The notes below the pieces were generated by a model. It was not told the origin of the DNA. It worked only from the letters and a program-made list of their open reading frames with translations, and made no database searches. From Novipirellula herctigrandis (GTDB lineage: Bacteria; Planctomycetota; Planctomycetia; Pirellulales; Pirellulaceae), in the NCBI GenBank assembly GCA_007859835.1, contig SJPJ01000002.1:142744-206743 (forward strand): a stretch of 64,000 nucleotides of DNA. Direction: 5' to 3'. A program made the translations under genes and the position numbers. Below, one piece after another: positions 7,969 through 15,453 of this stretch. Every line of letters starts with the position of its first letter. Within the stretch, counting starts at the first letter, position 1.

Positions 7969-10329
7969 CTAAAACGACTCGTGTTCGGTTCTCGCGATAA
8001 TTTCGTCCTGTAACGCTTTCGACAAATCGCAAAAATAATCACTGTAACCAGCCACACGTACAATCAAATCGCGATGCGACTCGGGGTTGGCTTGTGCTTT
8101 GCGAAGCAACTCAACATCCACCACGTTAAACTGGACGTGGTGGCTATCCATTTTGAAATAGCTGCGAATCAAATGGGTCATGTGCTCGATGCCTTGATCG
8201 CCTTTTAACAAATCCGGCGAGAACTTCATATTCAGCAGCGTCCCACCCGTTTTGACATGATCCATCTTTGCCGCGGATTTAAAAACCGCAGTAGGCCCGA
8301 TCCGATCGGCACCTTGCACCGGAGAAATCCCTTCCGATAGAGGCATCCCAGCTCGGCGGCCATCCGGACTTGCGCCCGTGACCGCGCCAAAGTAAACGTG
8401 ACAGGTCGTCGGCAACATATCAATGTGATACTCGCCACCACGACTGTTTGGCCGACCATCGATAGATTGGAAAAACGCGTCAAAACAACGCACCATGATT
8501 CGATCGACTTCGTCGCAGTCATTGCCATACTTGGGCGTTTTGTTCAGTAGCGTTTGACGAAGCTTCTCACCGCCATCAAAATCCCGTGACAATTGCGCGA
8601 GTAACTCGTCCATGCTGACCGTTTGGTTTTGATAAACATGCATATCAATCGCCGCGAAACAGTCGCTTAGGCTGCCAATACCAACACCTTGGATATAGCT
8701 CGTGTTATAGCGAGCACCGCCGGCGTTATAATCTTTTCCTTTTCGTATACAGTCATCGGTAATGACCGATAGAAACGGAGCCGGCGCATTTCGTGCGTAC
8801 ATCTGCTCGAAAATGTAGTTGCCTTTTAGTTTAAGCTCGGCAAAGTGATCGACTTGTTGTTGCCAAGCCGAGAACAGTTCGTCAAAGGTGGTAAATGATC
8901 GCGGATCACCAGTGGTGGGTCCAAGCTGCTTTTTTGTCCGCGGGTCAAAACCGTTGTGAAGCGTTAATTCTAGAATTTTCACCAGGTTAAAGTAGCCGGT
9001 TAAAACGTAAGCCTCTTTACCGAATGCTCCCGATTCGACGCAACCGCTTGTTCCACCCTCCCTGGCATCCTCAACACTTTTGCCTTGTCGCAGCAATTGC
9101 TCGACCACGCCGTCGGCGTTAAATACCGAAGGAAATCCGTAGCCTTTGCGGATTACTTTCGCTGCTGCTTTGACAAACCGATCGGGATTTTTTCGCGACA
9201 ACTGGATATTGTTGCTCGGTTGCAAGACATGCATCTCGTCAATCACTTCCAGCAACAAGTAGGAAACATCATTGACGGCATCGCTGCCATCCCGACGTAT
9301 TCCGCCAAGATTGATGTTTGCAAAGTCGGTGTAGGTCCCGCTTTCGGCTGCCGTCACGCCCACTTTGGGCGGCGCAGGGTGGTTATTAAATTTGACCCAC
9401 CAACACTCCAAAAGCTCTTTTGCGGAATCACGATCGAGTGTTCCGCTGGCGAGTTCGCGCTGGTAAAACGGCCAAAGGTGGTGATCCAAATGCCCTGGAT
9501 TAAAGGAATCCCATCCATTGAGTTCCGTGATTACCCCAAGGTGATAAAACCAATAAGCTTGCAGAGCTTCATAGAAATTACGCGGTGCATTTTCAGGAAC
9601 GTGATCACAGACCGTCGCGATTCGTTCCAATTCGGCTTTTCGCGTTGGGTCGGTCGATTGTTCCGCCAATTCGCGAGCCAAGACGGCGTGACGCTTTGCA
9701 AATAGAATTGCTGCATCGGCTGCGATTGTCATGGCCGTCAACTGCTCACGTTTTTCAAACGCCTCCGTATCGTTCAAATAGTCAAGACACGACAAGGACT
9801 CGGAAATTTCTCGTTGGAAGTCGACAAGTCCTTTGGTGTAAAGTTTTCCATCCGCAACCGTATGCCCCGGAGCTCGTTGCTCCATAAATTCGGTAAAAAC
9901 GCCCGCCTCATAAGCATCATGCCACGAATCAGGCAATAGCGGGAAGACACGATCACGGATCGACCGGCCTCGCCAATACGGAATCACTTCATCGCGGTAA
10001 GCATTGATCGCTTCCGGGGGAACACCGTAGCTTGTCTTTTCACGCGAGTTGAGAATTTGCAGATCTTCGATGCTATGGCAAGTAAGTTCGGGAAATGTCG
10101 GTGTCACCGATGGCTGCGGTCCACGCTCGCCAACAATCAATTCCTCCTCGCCAATGTAGATGGTCTTGTGCTCACACAAGTATCGGAAAGCCATCGCTCG
10201 CAAGACCGGAACGGAATGCTTCCCCTCATTGGCCCGATAGAATTGAGTCAATAACTGAGCCCGCTCGGCACTGATACGGGGTCTCGCTTGGACACTCTGC
10301 TCTCTTAGTCGCCGCACGCGTTCATTCAT
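7969..10329 (-). CDS. hypD: Glycyl radical enzyme, probable trans-4-hydroxy-L-proline dehydratase
   Basis: 786 aa. The glycyl radical loop is RVAGYSDYF with Gly761 near the C-terminus; the thiyl cysteine is Cys430 in GTSGCVESGAFGKEAY, giving the CxE pair (Cys430, Glu432) of radical dehydratases/lyases rather than pyruvate formate-lyase's CC. Residues I recall as lining the HypD active site (His160, Asp278, Ser334, Phe340, Cys434, Glu436, Tyr450, Thr645) are all present at a constant offset of -4: His156, Asp274, Ser330, Phe336, Cys430, Glu432, Tyr446, Thr641. HypD removes water from trans-4-hydroxyproline to give 1-pyrroline-5-carboxylate, which ProC reduces to proline. The gene overlaps its activase by 8 bases, so the two are co-translated. 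The enzyme is oxygen-sensitive, implying anoxic use. The substrate assignment is inference from residues; propanediol or choline lyase is less likely. Confidence 0.82.
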   Translation of the reverse strand: MNERVRRLREQSVQARPRISAERAQLLTQFYRANEGKHSVPVLRAMAFRYLCEHKTIYIGEEELIVGERGPQPSVTPTFPELTCHSIEDLQILNSREKTSYGVPPEAINAYRDEVIPYWRGRSIRDRVFPLLPDSWHDAYEAGVFTEFMEQRAPGHTVADGKLYTKGLVDFQREISESLSCLDYLNDTEAFEKREQLTAMTIAADAAILFAKRHAVLARELAEQSTDPTRKAELERIATVCDHVPENAPRNFYEALQAYWFYHLGVITELNGWDSFNPGHLDHHLWPFYQRELASGTLDRDSAKELLECWWVKFNNHPAPPKVGVTAAESGTYTDFANINLGGIRRDGSDAVNDVSYLLLEVIDEMHVLQPSNNIQLSRKNPDRFVKAAAKVIRKGYGFPSVFNADGVVEQLLRQGKSVEDAREGGTSGCVESGAFGKEAYVLTGYFNLVKILELTLHNGFDPRTKKQLGPTTGDPRSFTTFDELFSAWQQQVDHFAELKLKGNYIFEQMYARNAPAPFLSVITDDCIRKGKDYNAGGARYNTSYIQGVGIGSLSDCFAAIDMHVYQNQTVSMDELLAQLSRDFDGGEKLRQTLLNKTPKYGNDCDEVDRIMVRCFDAFFQSIDGRPNSRGGEYHIDMLPTTCHVYFGAVTGASPDGRRAGMPLSEGISPVQGADRIGPTAVFKSAAKMDHVKTGGTLLNMKFSPDLLKGDQGIEHMTHLIRSYFKMDSHHVQFNVVDVELLRKAQANPESHRDLIVRVAGYSDYFCDLSKALQDEIIARTEHESF

Positions 10330-11269
10330 CGCCGTTACCGTCTATCACTTTCAAATTTCGAGCGAGGAACGGTTCGGCCGCCCGCACGATTTGTTCTTTG
10401 CTCGGTGGATCAAGATCCTTCAATCGGTACCCCTCTTTAAAGTGTCGATGTTTATCGCTTCCGATCCGATGATAAGGCAACAAGTAGACGGGATAGGATG
10501 GGCGGTCAAGCGAGGCGACGAAATCCGCCGTGGCTTCCATATTGGCTTGGTCGTCGTTGATACCTGGAATCAACGGCACCCGAATCCAAATGTTCGCATC
10601 GAGATCGGAGAGTACTCGCAGGTTGTCCAAAATGGTTTGGTTGCTGACGCCAACATACTTTCGATGCCTCTCGTCATCCAACAATTTCAGATCGTACAAG
10701 AACAAATCCGTTAGCGGTGCGACTGCCTGAATCGTTTGCGACGTTGTGAATCCGGCCGTATCGACGGCGCGATGGTATCCTCGCTCACCACATGCTTGAA
10801 GGCACGAAATCAAAAATGCGGCATTTTGTCGCGACCCAAGTGGATCGCCACCCGAGAACGTTACTCCGCCACCTGATTCGTCGTAGAAGACCTGATCTTT
10901 GTCAATCTCTCGCATCAATGCATCGACGTCGTAAGCGTTGCCAACGATCGTTCGAGCGTCCGTTGGACACTGATCCGCACACGTTCCACAAAGAGTGCAT
11001 TTCAATGGATCGGCAAGCCCGGCGGGGTTCCAATCGAGTGGTTCGGCAACGTCTTCGGGACAGACCTTCAAACAGGTTTCGCAGCCGATACACCGATCGG
11101 CGAACATAAAAATCGCAGCTTTTCGATCGCGACTTTCAGGATTATGGCACCACCAACAATCGAGCGGGCACCCCTTCATAAAAATGGTCGTACGGATTCC
11201 GGGCCCATCGTGGATGGAATAGCGTTGAATATTGAACACGATCGCCGAAGCGACGTTGGCGTTATTCAT
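10322..11269 (-). CDS. hypE: Radical-SAM glycyl-radical activating enzyme (HypE-like)
   Basis: 315 aa. Installs the glycyl radical on the partner enzyme using S-adenosylmethionine and a 4Fe-4S cluster. Seen: the radical-SAM CxxxCxxC motif at Cys34/Cys38/Cys41 (KGCPLDCWWCHNPE) after the DGPGIRTT signature; two extra ferredoxin-type clusters with ligands Cys60/63/66/70 and Cys91/94/97/101, which mark the dehydratase/lyase activases and separate them from the short PflA; the GGG..SGGDP block follows (GGGVTFSGGDPL). The ATG at 11269 gives MNNANVAS with no leader, so it is cytoplasmic. It is translated just ahead of the glycyl enzyme and overlaps it, which supports a dedicated pair. Confidence 0.88.
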   Translation of the reverse strand: MNNANVASAIVFNIQRYSIHDGPGIRTTIFMKGCPLDCWWCHNPESRDRKAAIFMFADRCIGCETCLKVCPEDVAEPLDWNPAGLADPLKCTLCGTCADQCPTDARTIVGNAYDVDALMREIDKDQVFYDESGGGVTFSGGDPLGSRQNAAFLISCLQACGERGYHRAVDTAGFTTSQTIQAVAPLTDLFLYDLKLLDDERHRKYVGVSNQTILDNLRVLSDLDANIWIRVPLIPGINDDQANMEATADFVASLDRPSYPVYLLPYHRIGSDKHRHFKEGYRLKDLDPPSKEQIVRAAEPFLARNLKVIDGNGDE

Positions 11270-11327
11270 GGAATGATAAGAATCCTAAGACCGTATTTGA
11301 TAATACAATCTTAGCGAAAAATTCACC

Positions 11328-13169
11328 CTATTGGGACGCACGAAGCGCATGCGAAGCAATAATGTGCGGAGTATTCAAGCCTCGCAGGTACGTTTGCACG
11401 CCTTGAACTTGAATCTCGCTATTCAGGTGCATCCGCAAATTGACCCCGGGCGTAGGAGTCACGTAGGCAATCGTTCGGCCACCGTTGTCAGTCAGTGCAA
11501 AGGGCGGACTGTCTTTTCGTGCCGAGTAAACCTGGACTAAGAAACCGCTTTGAGTCAACTGGTTTGGGGCCGCTGGTACACCAGTCTCCGAGCTTGGGGC
11601 AATCGAAGGGACGCCCAGCGATACGGGTGCTACACCAGATACAGGTGCTACAGGAATCGCAGGCGCGGTTCGGCCACGAACGACGGTGTTTCCGTCACGT
11701 CGCTCGGCAACGCGTCGATATTGCTCAGCTCGCTCAGCCAGCAATCGTGCCCGTCCACCAACGACTTGATCGGGCGTGGACGCGGCAAGCGTTTGTGCAG
11801 CTTGCGAAAGCGGCCATACCTCCGCTGCCGAAGCGCTTTGTGCCATCATACGAGACAACATCAAACTCAGCTTTTCGATATCCGCCCCGCGCACTTCGGA
11901 TTCCACTTGGGTTACCAAATTGGCATCGACATAGCGAGTCGCCAAAGGTTGGTTGTTGACGTTCGGTTGCCGCGGCTGAATCGCCGGTTGCGAGATTGGT
12001 AGCGTAATCGGTTGCTGATTCGAAACTTGTGCCACCGTACCGTTTGAGCGGCCATGTAGCGAACCGATCACCCAATTCTCGTCTCCCGCCTGAGCAATGC
12101 CGCTCGGGGCCGTCGAACGTCCCGCTGCGGTCGGCTCTAAGAGTCCTTTGCCAATTTGACGTACGCCCGCATCAATGTCCTGAAATCGCGGCCGACCGAT
12201 GAACTCGGCTGAAGAAAGCGATGGGCCCACCCCTTCGCTAGTTGGATTCGATTGCCACTGCTGGTTTAGACCACTGCCGATCGGTTCGACGCCAGTACCG
12301 TGTTCTGCATGCGAAAGCCCCGGAGCATCGCGAAGCATCGGTGTGTCTTCGTATGAAACGGGTGACAAGTTTCGGTTCCGCTCGGTTCGTCGAGATGACG
12401 ATCGAGACGATTCATTTGAAAAATCATCCGATGCAATTCGGTCGTCTGCTCGTCGTGAATCCTCGCTGCGGGCATCAACATCTCGCGGAGGCGTCGGAAC
12501 GGTTGCAATCGCTGCGTTTGCAATCGCTGCGTTTGCAATCGAATCGTCACGATGATTCGATCCCCCGGGCAAAAACTCGATGTCGCCATTTTCGCTTTCT
12601 TCGGCTCGCCGAACCGCTGCGACCAACGCTTCAGCGCTTGCTGCGACTTGCTCGGTATGGACCCAACGGAATTCCCCTGACGGTGGCACGACGCGGTACC
12701 ACAATCGTGGTCCATCGGGCCCTTCACGTTCGCTGCGTCCGATGATCGTGAGCGGCTCTCCTTTGGCCAATTGAACTTGCCAACGGTATTGACGAGCGCG
12801 CCCCAAATGCGTGCCAATCCAAGCCACCGTCCGGTCTTCGATTACGACCCCGGTCTCGCTATCGGAAGCCAATTCGATCGCGTCTGCGGGCACCCAACAG
12901 AAGCTGTTTTCGGGAGGACGAACGCCAAGCCAACCATCGGCAGTTTCAACGTAGACTTCCAATTCTTGGCCATATCGCAACGGATCCGTCCGATAGTATT
13001 CGTCCGAAGGCCCGCATCGGGTGTAGGCTTCTTCTTGAGCAACAAACACCACGAATGGCTCGGTCGCCAAGCTACCGTCATCGGCTGTGACCGGCTTGGA
13101 AAAGCCAAACGCGATGGCGAGAGTGACAGTCAAGAAGGCGAGGACGCGAGTGCAAATCTGCGATCCCAT
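11328..13169 (-). CDS. Secreted protein with bacterial SH3-like domains, unknown function
   Basis: 613 aa from the ATG at 13169 (MGSQICTRVLAFL), chosen because the longer frame to 13265 would place 32 residues before an otherwise clean signal peptide ending in VTADD. The N-terminal quarter carries two SH3-like modules (about 35-105, with YTRCGPSDEYYRT and GWLGVRPPENSFCWV, and about 110-190, with GPRLWYRVVPPSGEFRWV). The rest is Ser/Pro/Gln-rich and of low complexity, with a helical stretch around 440-530 and a short C-terminal domain (GRTIAYVTPTPGVNLRMHL). Bacterial SH3 domains bind peptidoglycan or peptides. A short in-frame duplication encodes IANAAIANAAIA. It is followed 59 bases on by the activase gene, but no functional link is evident. 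Confidence 0.7.
   Translation of the reverse strand: MGSQICTRVLAFLTVTLAIAFGFSKPVTADDGSLATEPFVVFVAQEEAYTRCGPSDEYYRTDPLRYGQELEVYVETADGWLGVRPPENSFCWVPADAIELASDSETGVVIEDRTVAWIGTHLGRARQYRWQVQLAKGEPLTIIGRSEREGPDGPRLWYRVVPPSGEFRWVHTEQVAASAEALVAAVRRAEESENGDIEFLPGGSNHRDDSIANAAIANAAIATVPTPPRDVDARSEDSRRADDRIASDDFSNESSRSSSRRTERNRNLSPVSYEDTPMLRDAPGLSHAEHGTGVEPIGSGLNQQWQSNPTSEGVGPSLSSAEFIGRPRFQDIDAGVRQIGKGLLEPTAAGRSTAPSGIAQAGDENWVIGSLHGRSNGTVAQVSNQQPITLPISQPAIQPRQPNVNNQPLATRYVDANLVTQVESEVRGADIEKLSLMLSRMMAQSASAAEVWPLSQAAQTLAASTPDQVVGGRARLLAERAEQYRRVAERRDGNTVVRGRTAPAIPVAPVSGVAPVSLGVPSIAPSSETGVPAAPNQLTQSGFLVQVYSARKDSPPFALTDNGGRTIAYVTPTPGVNLRMHLNSEIQVQGVQTYLRGLNTPHIIASHALRASQ
12505..12541. repeat. 15-bp tandem repeat within the SH3 protein gene
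   Basis: Two perfect copies of GCAATCGCTGCGTTT plus a partial third (12505-12519, 12520-12534, 12535-12541). They encode the IANAA repeats in the linker region and keep the frame. Confidence 0.8.
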
Positions 13170-13287
13170 TGGGATATCTCTCTGAACGAACACGAAATTT
13201 CGGTAGTTAGAGAGTGCTTCGTAGCTTGTTTTTGCCACCCAAGACAAGAGCGAAACAGGCAGCATCCGAGATTAGTAGACCAACAGG

Positions 13288-13680
13288 CTACTTCGCAACC
13301 GCTGTTCGCATTCCGCGGTTTTCTGCACGATTTCGCAGAAACGAAACGATACTGCAGAGTAGAAAGACCAAGCACAGTACCGCCGCGGAAAACACAATTC
13401 GCAGTGCAATCGGATTGACGGCAACCCCGTGCATGATTCGCGTCATACTCAATACCGCGTTGCTACCACCGGTGAGCATCCCTACAGCGGCGATCATCGC
13501 AGCGACTTGCATCGACACGCGGCGACGATGAGGGTTCAGCCCCACCACGCCACAGAACAGAATCGGTACCCCCAACATCATCGGGAAGAACTGTGAAGGC
13601 ATCTTGTGGATCGAAACGATCAACCCAGCGATGGTCAAACCGCACAGTAGCAAACCGAAAACAATCGCAACGCGAGACAT
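13288..13680 (-). CDS. Small membrane protein, unknown function
   Basis: 130 aa, strongly hydrophobic. Four membrane segments can be read: about 4-24 (VAIVFGLLLCGLTIAGLIV), 33-50, 58-78 and 92-115, with a basic loop HRRR between the second and third. I recognise no named family. It lies 119 bases ahead of the SH3 protein on the same strand and could share its transcript. ATG at 13680 is the only reasonable start. The even spread of hydrophobic segments makes a real gene likely. Confidence 0.6.
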   Translation of the reverse strand: MSRVAIVFGLLLCGLTIAGLIVSIHKMPSQFFPMMLGVPILFCGVVGLNPHRRRVSMQVAAMIAAVGMLTGGSNAVLSMTRIMHGVAVNPIALRIVFSAAVLCLVFLLCSIVSFLRNRAENRGMRTAVAK

Positions 13681-13782
13681 AAAAGATAGAATTCCTAACG
13701 AGATAATCAGCCGTTTTCGCTAACAGCCATTCACTGCCATGAATCCTAGCCTCGCAAGGGAACCAATGGAACGTGGGTATAC

Positions 13783-13824
13783 AAAAAAGAAGCCGGACGT
13801 GCCTCAACTCGGCGCACGTCCGGC
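13783..13824 (-). terminator. Rho-independent terminator
   Basis: Perfect 11-bp GC-rich stem (13792-13802 with 13814-13824, GCCGGACGTGC / GCACGTCCGGC), 11-base loop, then on the minus strand a T-rich tail (TTCTTTTTTG). It would end a minus-strand transcript coming from the tiny ORFs or the amidotransferase gene. Confidence 0.85.
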
Positions 13825-13846
13825 CTCATTGTCAGCCGTGACAATT

Positions 13847-13894
13847 TCATTTAGTCAAAGTTTCAATCCAATGGTCTCGTTGCTTCCGATGCAT
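13847..13894 (-). CDS. Possible 15-residue peptide with strong ribosome binding site
   Basis: ATG at 13894 is preceded by GGGAGGTGA at ideal spacing, an unusually strong Shine-Dalgarno for this window. The frame encodes MHRKQRDHWIETLTK and stops 22 bases before the terminator stem. No family is recognisable at this length. The position (last frame before a terminator) and ribosome site make translation plausible; it could also be a chance match. Confidence 0.3.
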   Translation of the reverse strand: MHRKQRDHWIETLTK

Positions 13895-13897
13895 AAG

Positions 13898-13960
13898 TCA
13901 CCTCCCGTCCTGGCAGGCGATTGCCAAATGTTTCCATTCCCACTCAAAACGTCGAGACAT
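13898..13960 (-). CDS. Possible 20-residue peptide overlapping the next ribosome site
   Basis: Frame MSRRFEWEWKHLAIACQDGR with AAGAGG just ahead of its ATG. Its last codons GGG AGG TGA are the ribosome binding site of the following tiny ORF, so translation of one would affect access to the other. No homology can be claimed. Confidence 0.25.
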   Translation of the reverse strand: MSRRFEWEWKHLAIACQDGR

Positions 13961-14196
13961 CTTGCCTCTTATTAGTCGCGAATCCATCCGCGTGATTTGA
14001 GTGATTCCTGAAAAAATTGGCACTCCAATGAGTTGTTACTTTTCCTAACTGACACATCCATGTGTTCGGTTACAGAAAACAGAAAGCGATTCCGTGCGTC
14101 TGTTTTCATCCTCGGCTTCGGCGTTGTCAAGACCACTGTGTCTTGACAATGCGACCCGATCCTCCATTATTTTTATCATTCAGAGCAAAACGATTA
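13961..14196. other. Non-coding stretch with hairpins after the amidotransferase gene
   Basis: Holds two inverted repeats: a 12-bp stem with one G-T pair at 14121-14152 (TTGTCAAGA / TCTTGACAA core) and a 5-bp stem at 14016-14029 followed on the minus strand by six Ts. The second could be a weak terminator for the amidotransferase. No ORF with family features. Confidence 0.4.
14121..14152. repeat. Inverted repeat, 12-bp stem
   Basis: GCGTTGTCAAGA pairs with TCTTGACAATGC across an 8-base loop. It lies 45 bases beyond the amidotransferase stop. There is no T-run on either side, so it may be an RNA 3'-end stabiliser or a factor site rather than a classic terminator. Confidence 0.5.
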
Positions 14197-14949
14197 TTAA
14201 GCAACCAGGCGGAGATCTTCCGCATTCATGCGGTCACGAACGCCGTCAATGAACTCTTCAAAAATGCGAATATCCAATGCCGAAGCGGCACTACACTCAG
14301 GATGGAATTGAGTTCCCAGTGCGAACCAATCCATCATCTCGCTCTCGATCGCTTCGATCACGCCATCAGGACATTTTGCGGTCACGCGGAATCCAGGTGC
14401 GACTTCGTCGATAGCCATGTGATGTCGGCTACTGACACGAATTTCGCCGTCACCGTAAACACGTCCGATCAGGGAATCGCTTTCGACGCTCAAGGTGTGA
14501 CGATGGTTTGGATCCTGAGGATCGTGATGTGGTACGGCACTAGGAAGGTCTTCCTTGATGTGCAAGAACAGGTTGCCACCCTGATGCACGTTGAGTAGCT
14601 GCATTCCTGTGCCAATTCCGAGCACAGGCAATCTTCGTTCGGCAATATCAGCGATCAAAAGTCGGTCGCTGGTTTCACGGAGCGAATCCAACGGTCGTAC
14701 CGAAGGATGTAACATAAAACCATCGTTTCGCGGATCTAAGTCCGCCCCCCCAATCATGACAAAGCCATGGAGCGCATCCAAAGCCGTTCGAATCGATTCG
14801 GGATCATCCATCGGGGGAAGCACCACGGGAATCCCTCCCGCTGCAATAATCGACTGAAAGTATCCTGCAGCAATGTAACTGTACGCGGGCACGTTACGGG
14901 CAGCAGCACGGAAGTCAGCATTCAAGCCGATTAATGGTTTACACGTCAT
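14197..14949 (-). CDS. Class I glutamine amidotransferase-like protein (peptidase C26 / PuuD family) lacking the catalytic cysteine
   Basis: 250 aa, normal length for the gamma-glutamyl-GABA hydrolase family, which cleaves gamma-glutamyl amides with a Cys-His-Glu triad. The fold is plain: IGLNADF at the start, GFVMIGGADLDP (62-73), and the LNVHQGGNLFLHI block (118-131). The nucleophile elbow, GICRG in active members, reads GIGTG here (111-115), so Cys is Gly113; the codon is GGC and the surrounding frame is intact. His216 and Glu218 of the triad remain in GTQFHPE. The protein is therefore probably not a hydrolase by the usual mechanism and may bind a gamma-glutamyl ligand or act as a regulator. 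Cytoplasmic. A 71-codon frame overlaps its start but has no visible features. Confidence 0.8.
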   Translation of the reverse strand: MTCKPLIGLNADFRAAARNVPAYSYIAAGYFQSIIAAGGIPVVLPPMDDPESIRTALDALHGFVMIGGADLDPRNDGFMLHPSVRPLDSLRETSDRLLIADIAERRLPVLGIGTGMQLLNVHQGGNLFLHIKEDLPSAVPHHDPQDPNHRHTLSVESDSLIGRVYGDGEIRVSSRHHMAIDEVAPGFRVTAKCPDGVIEAIESEMMDWFALGTQFHPECSAASALDIRIFEEFIDGVRDRMNAEDLRLVA

Positions 14950-15219
14950 CCGAAAGGTCCTCTTCGAAGTTCGCGAGTAATAAGAAATCCGTTGCGAGAA
15001 TCTGTTCGCATTGGAGGTTGACGGTAAGCAAACGAGAGAAAGAAAAAGAGAACTTCGCCCAATGCAACAAATGCGACAGCGACTCTGGGGTCAACCGGCA
15101 TGTTCGTGCGAAGCGAATCGAGGAGAGGTCAGTGAGCGCCATCTTGGCTTTCAACCCATCTTGATGTTTCGACGATTCTTAGCAGCGTTAATCGCTCACT
15201 CCGGTCGCCGTTGCTTTAC

Positions 15220-15251
15220 CGCCATTGGTGATACACGATGTGTCACCGGCG
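15220..15251. repeat. Bulged hairpin
   Basis: CGCC..GGTGA..CAC pairs with GTGTCACCGGCG around a GAT loop; 12 base pairs with two small bulges. May be part of a small RNA that ends at the terminator downstream. Confidence 0.4.
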
Positions 15252-15308
15252 ATGCGAAGAAATGTAAGACCGTTGAGTTATCCGTCAAACATTCTTTGCT
15301 ACGTAGTG

Positions 15309-15358
15309 AAAAAACGCGTCCGCTAGCACTACCCACAGTGCTAGCATTGGCGTTTTTT
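15309..15358. terminator. Strong bidirectional rho-independent terminator
   Basis: Outer stem AAAAAACGC (15309-15317) / GCGTTTTTT (15350-15358) encloses a perfect 9-bp stem GCTAGCACT (15322-15330) / AGTGCTAGC (15337-15345) with a 6-base loop. The T-run works on either strand. It sits 96 bases before the ketosynthase start. Confidence 0.8.
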
Positions 15359-15453
15359 GCTAGCAAGCTCGCTATTGAGGATGGTTCTCAATCAGCCACT
15401 AAATCGATATAAATGGCGTCAACATCAACGCAGACAACGACTTAGGACCAAGG

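Larger units (their letters stand above)
14950..15453. other. 500-base region between divergent genes containing structured elements
   Basis: No ORF here has convincing coding features. It contains a 12-bp bulged hairpin (15220-15251) and, 57 bases later, a strong bidirectional terminator (15309-15358). A terminator between two divergent genes implies a transcript starting inside the region, for example a small RNA of roughly 150-350 nt on the plus strand. Confidence 0.4.

Noticed and set aside
9085-9705. 206-codon plus-strand frame
   Set aside because: Lies entirely opposite the glycyl radical enzyme gene, whose motifs are certain.
14939-15154. 71-codon frame overlapping the amidotransferase start
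   Set aside because: Needs a TTG start, has no ribosome site and no protein-like pattern.
15011-15412. 133-codon plus-strand frame
   Set aside because: Runs straight through the strong terminator at 15309-15358 and has no domain features.
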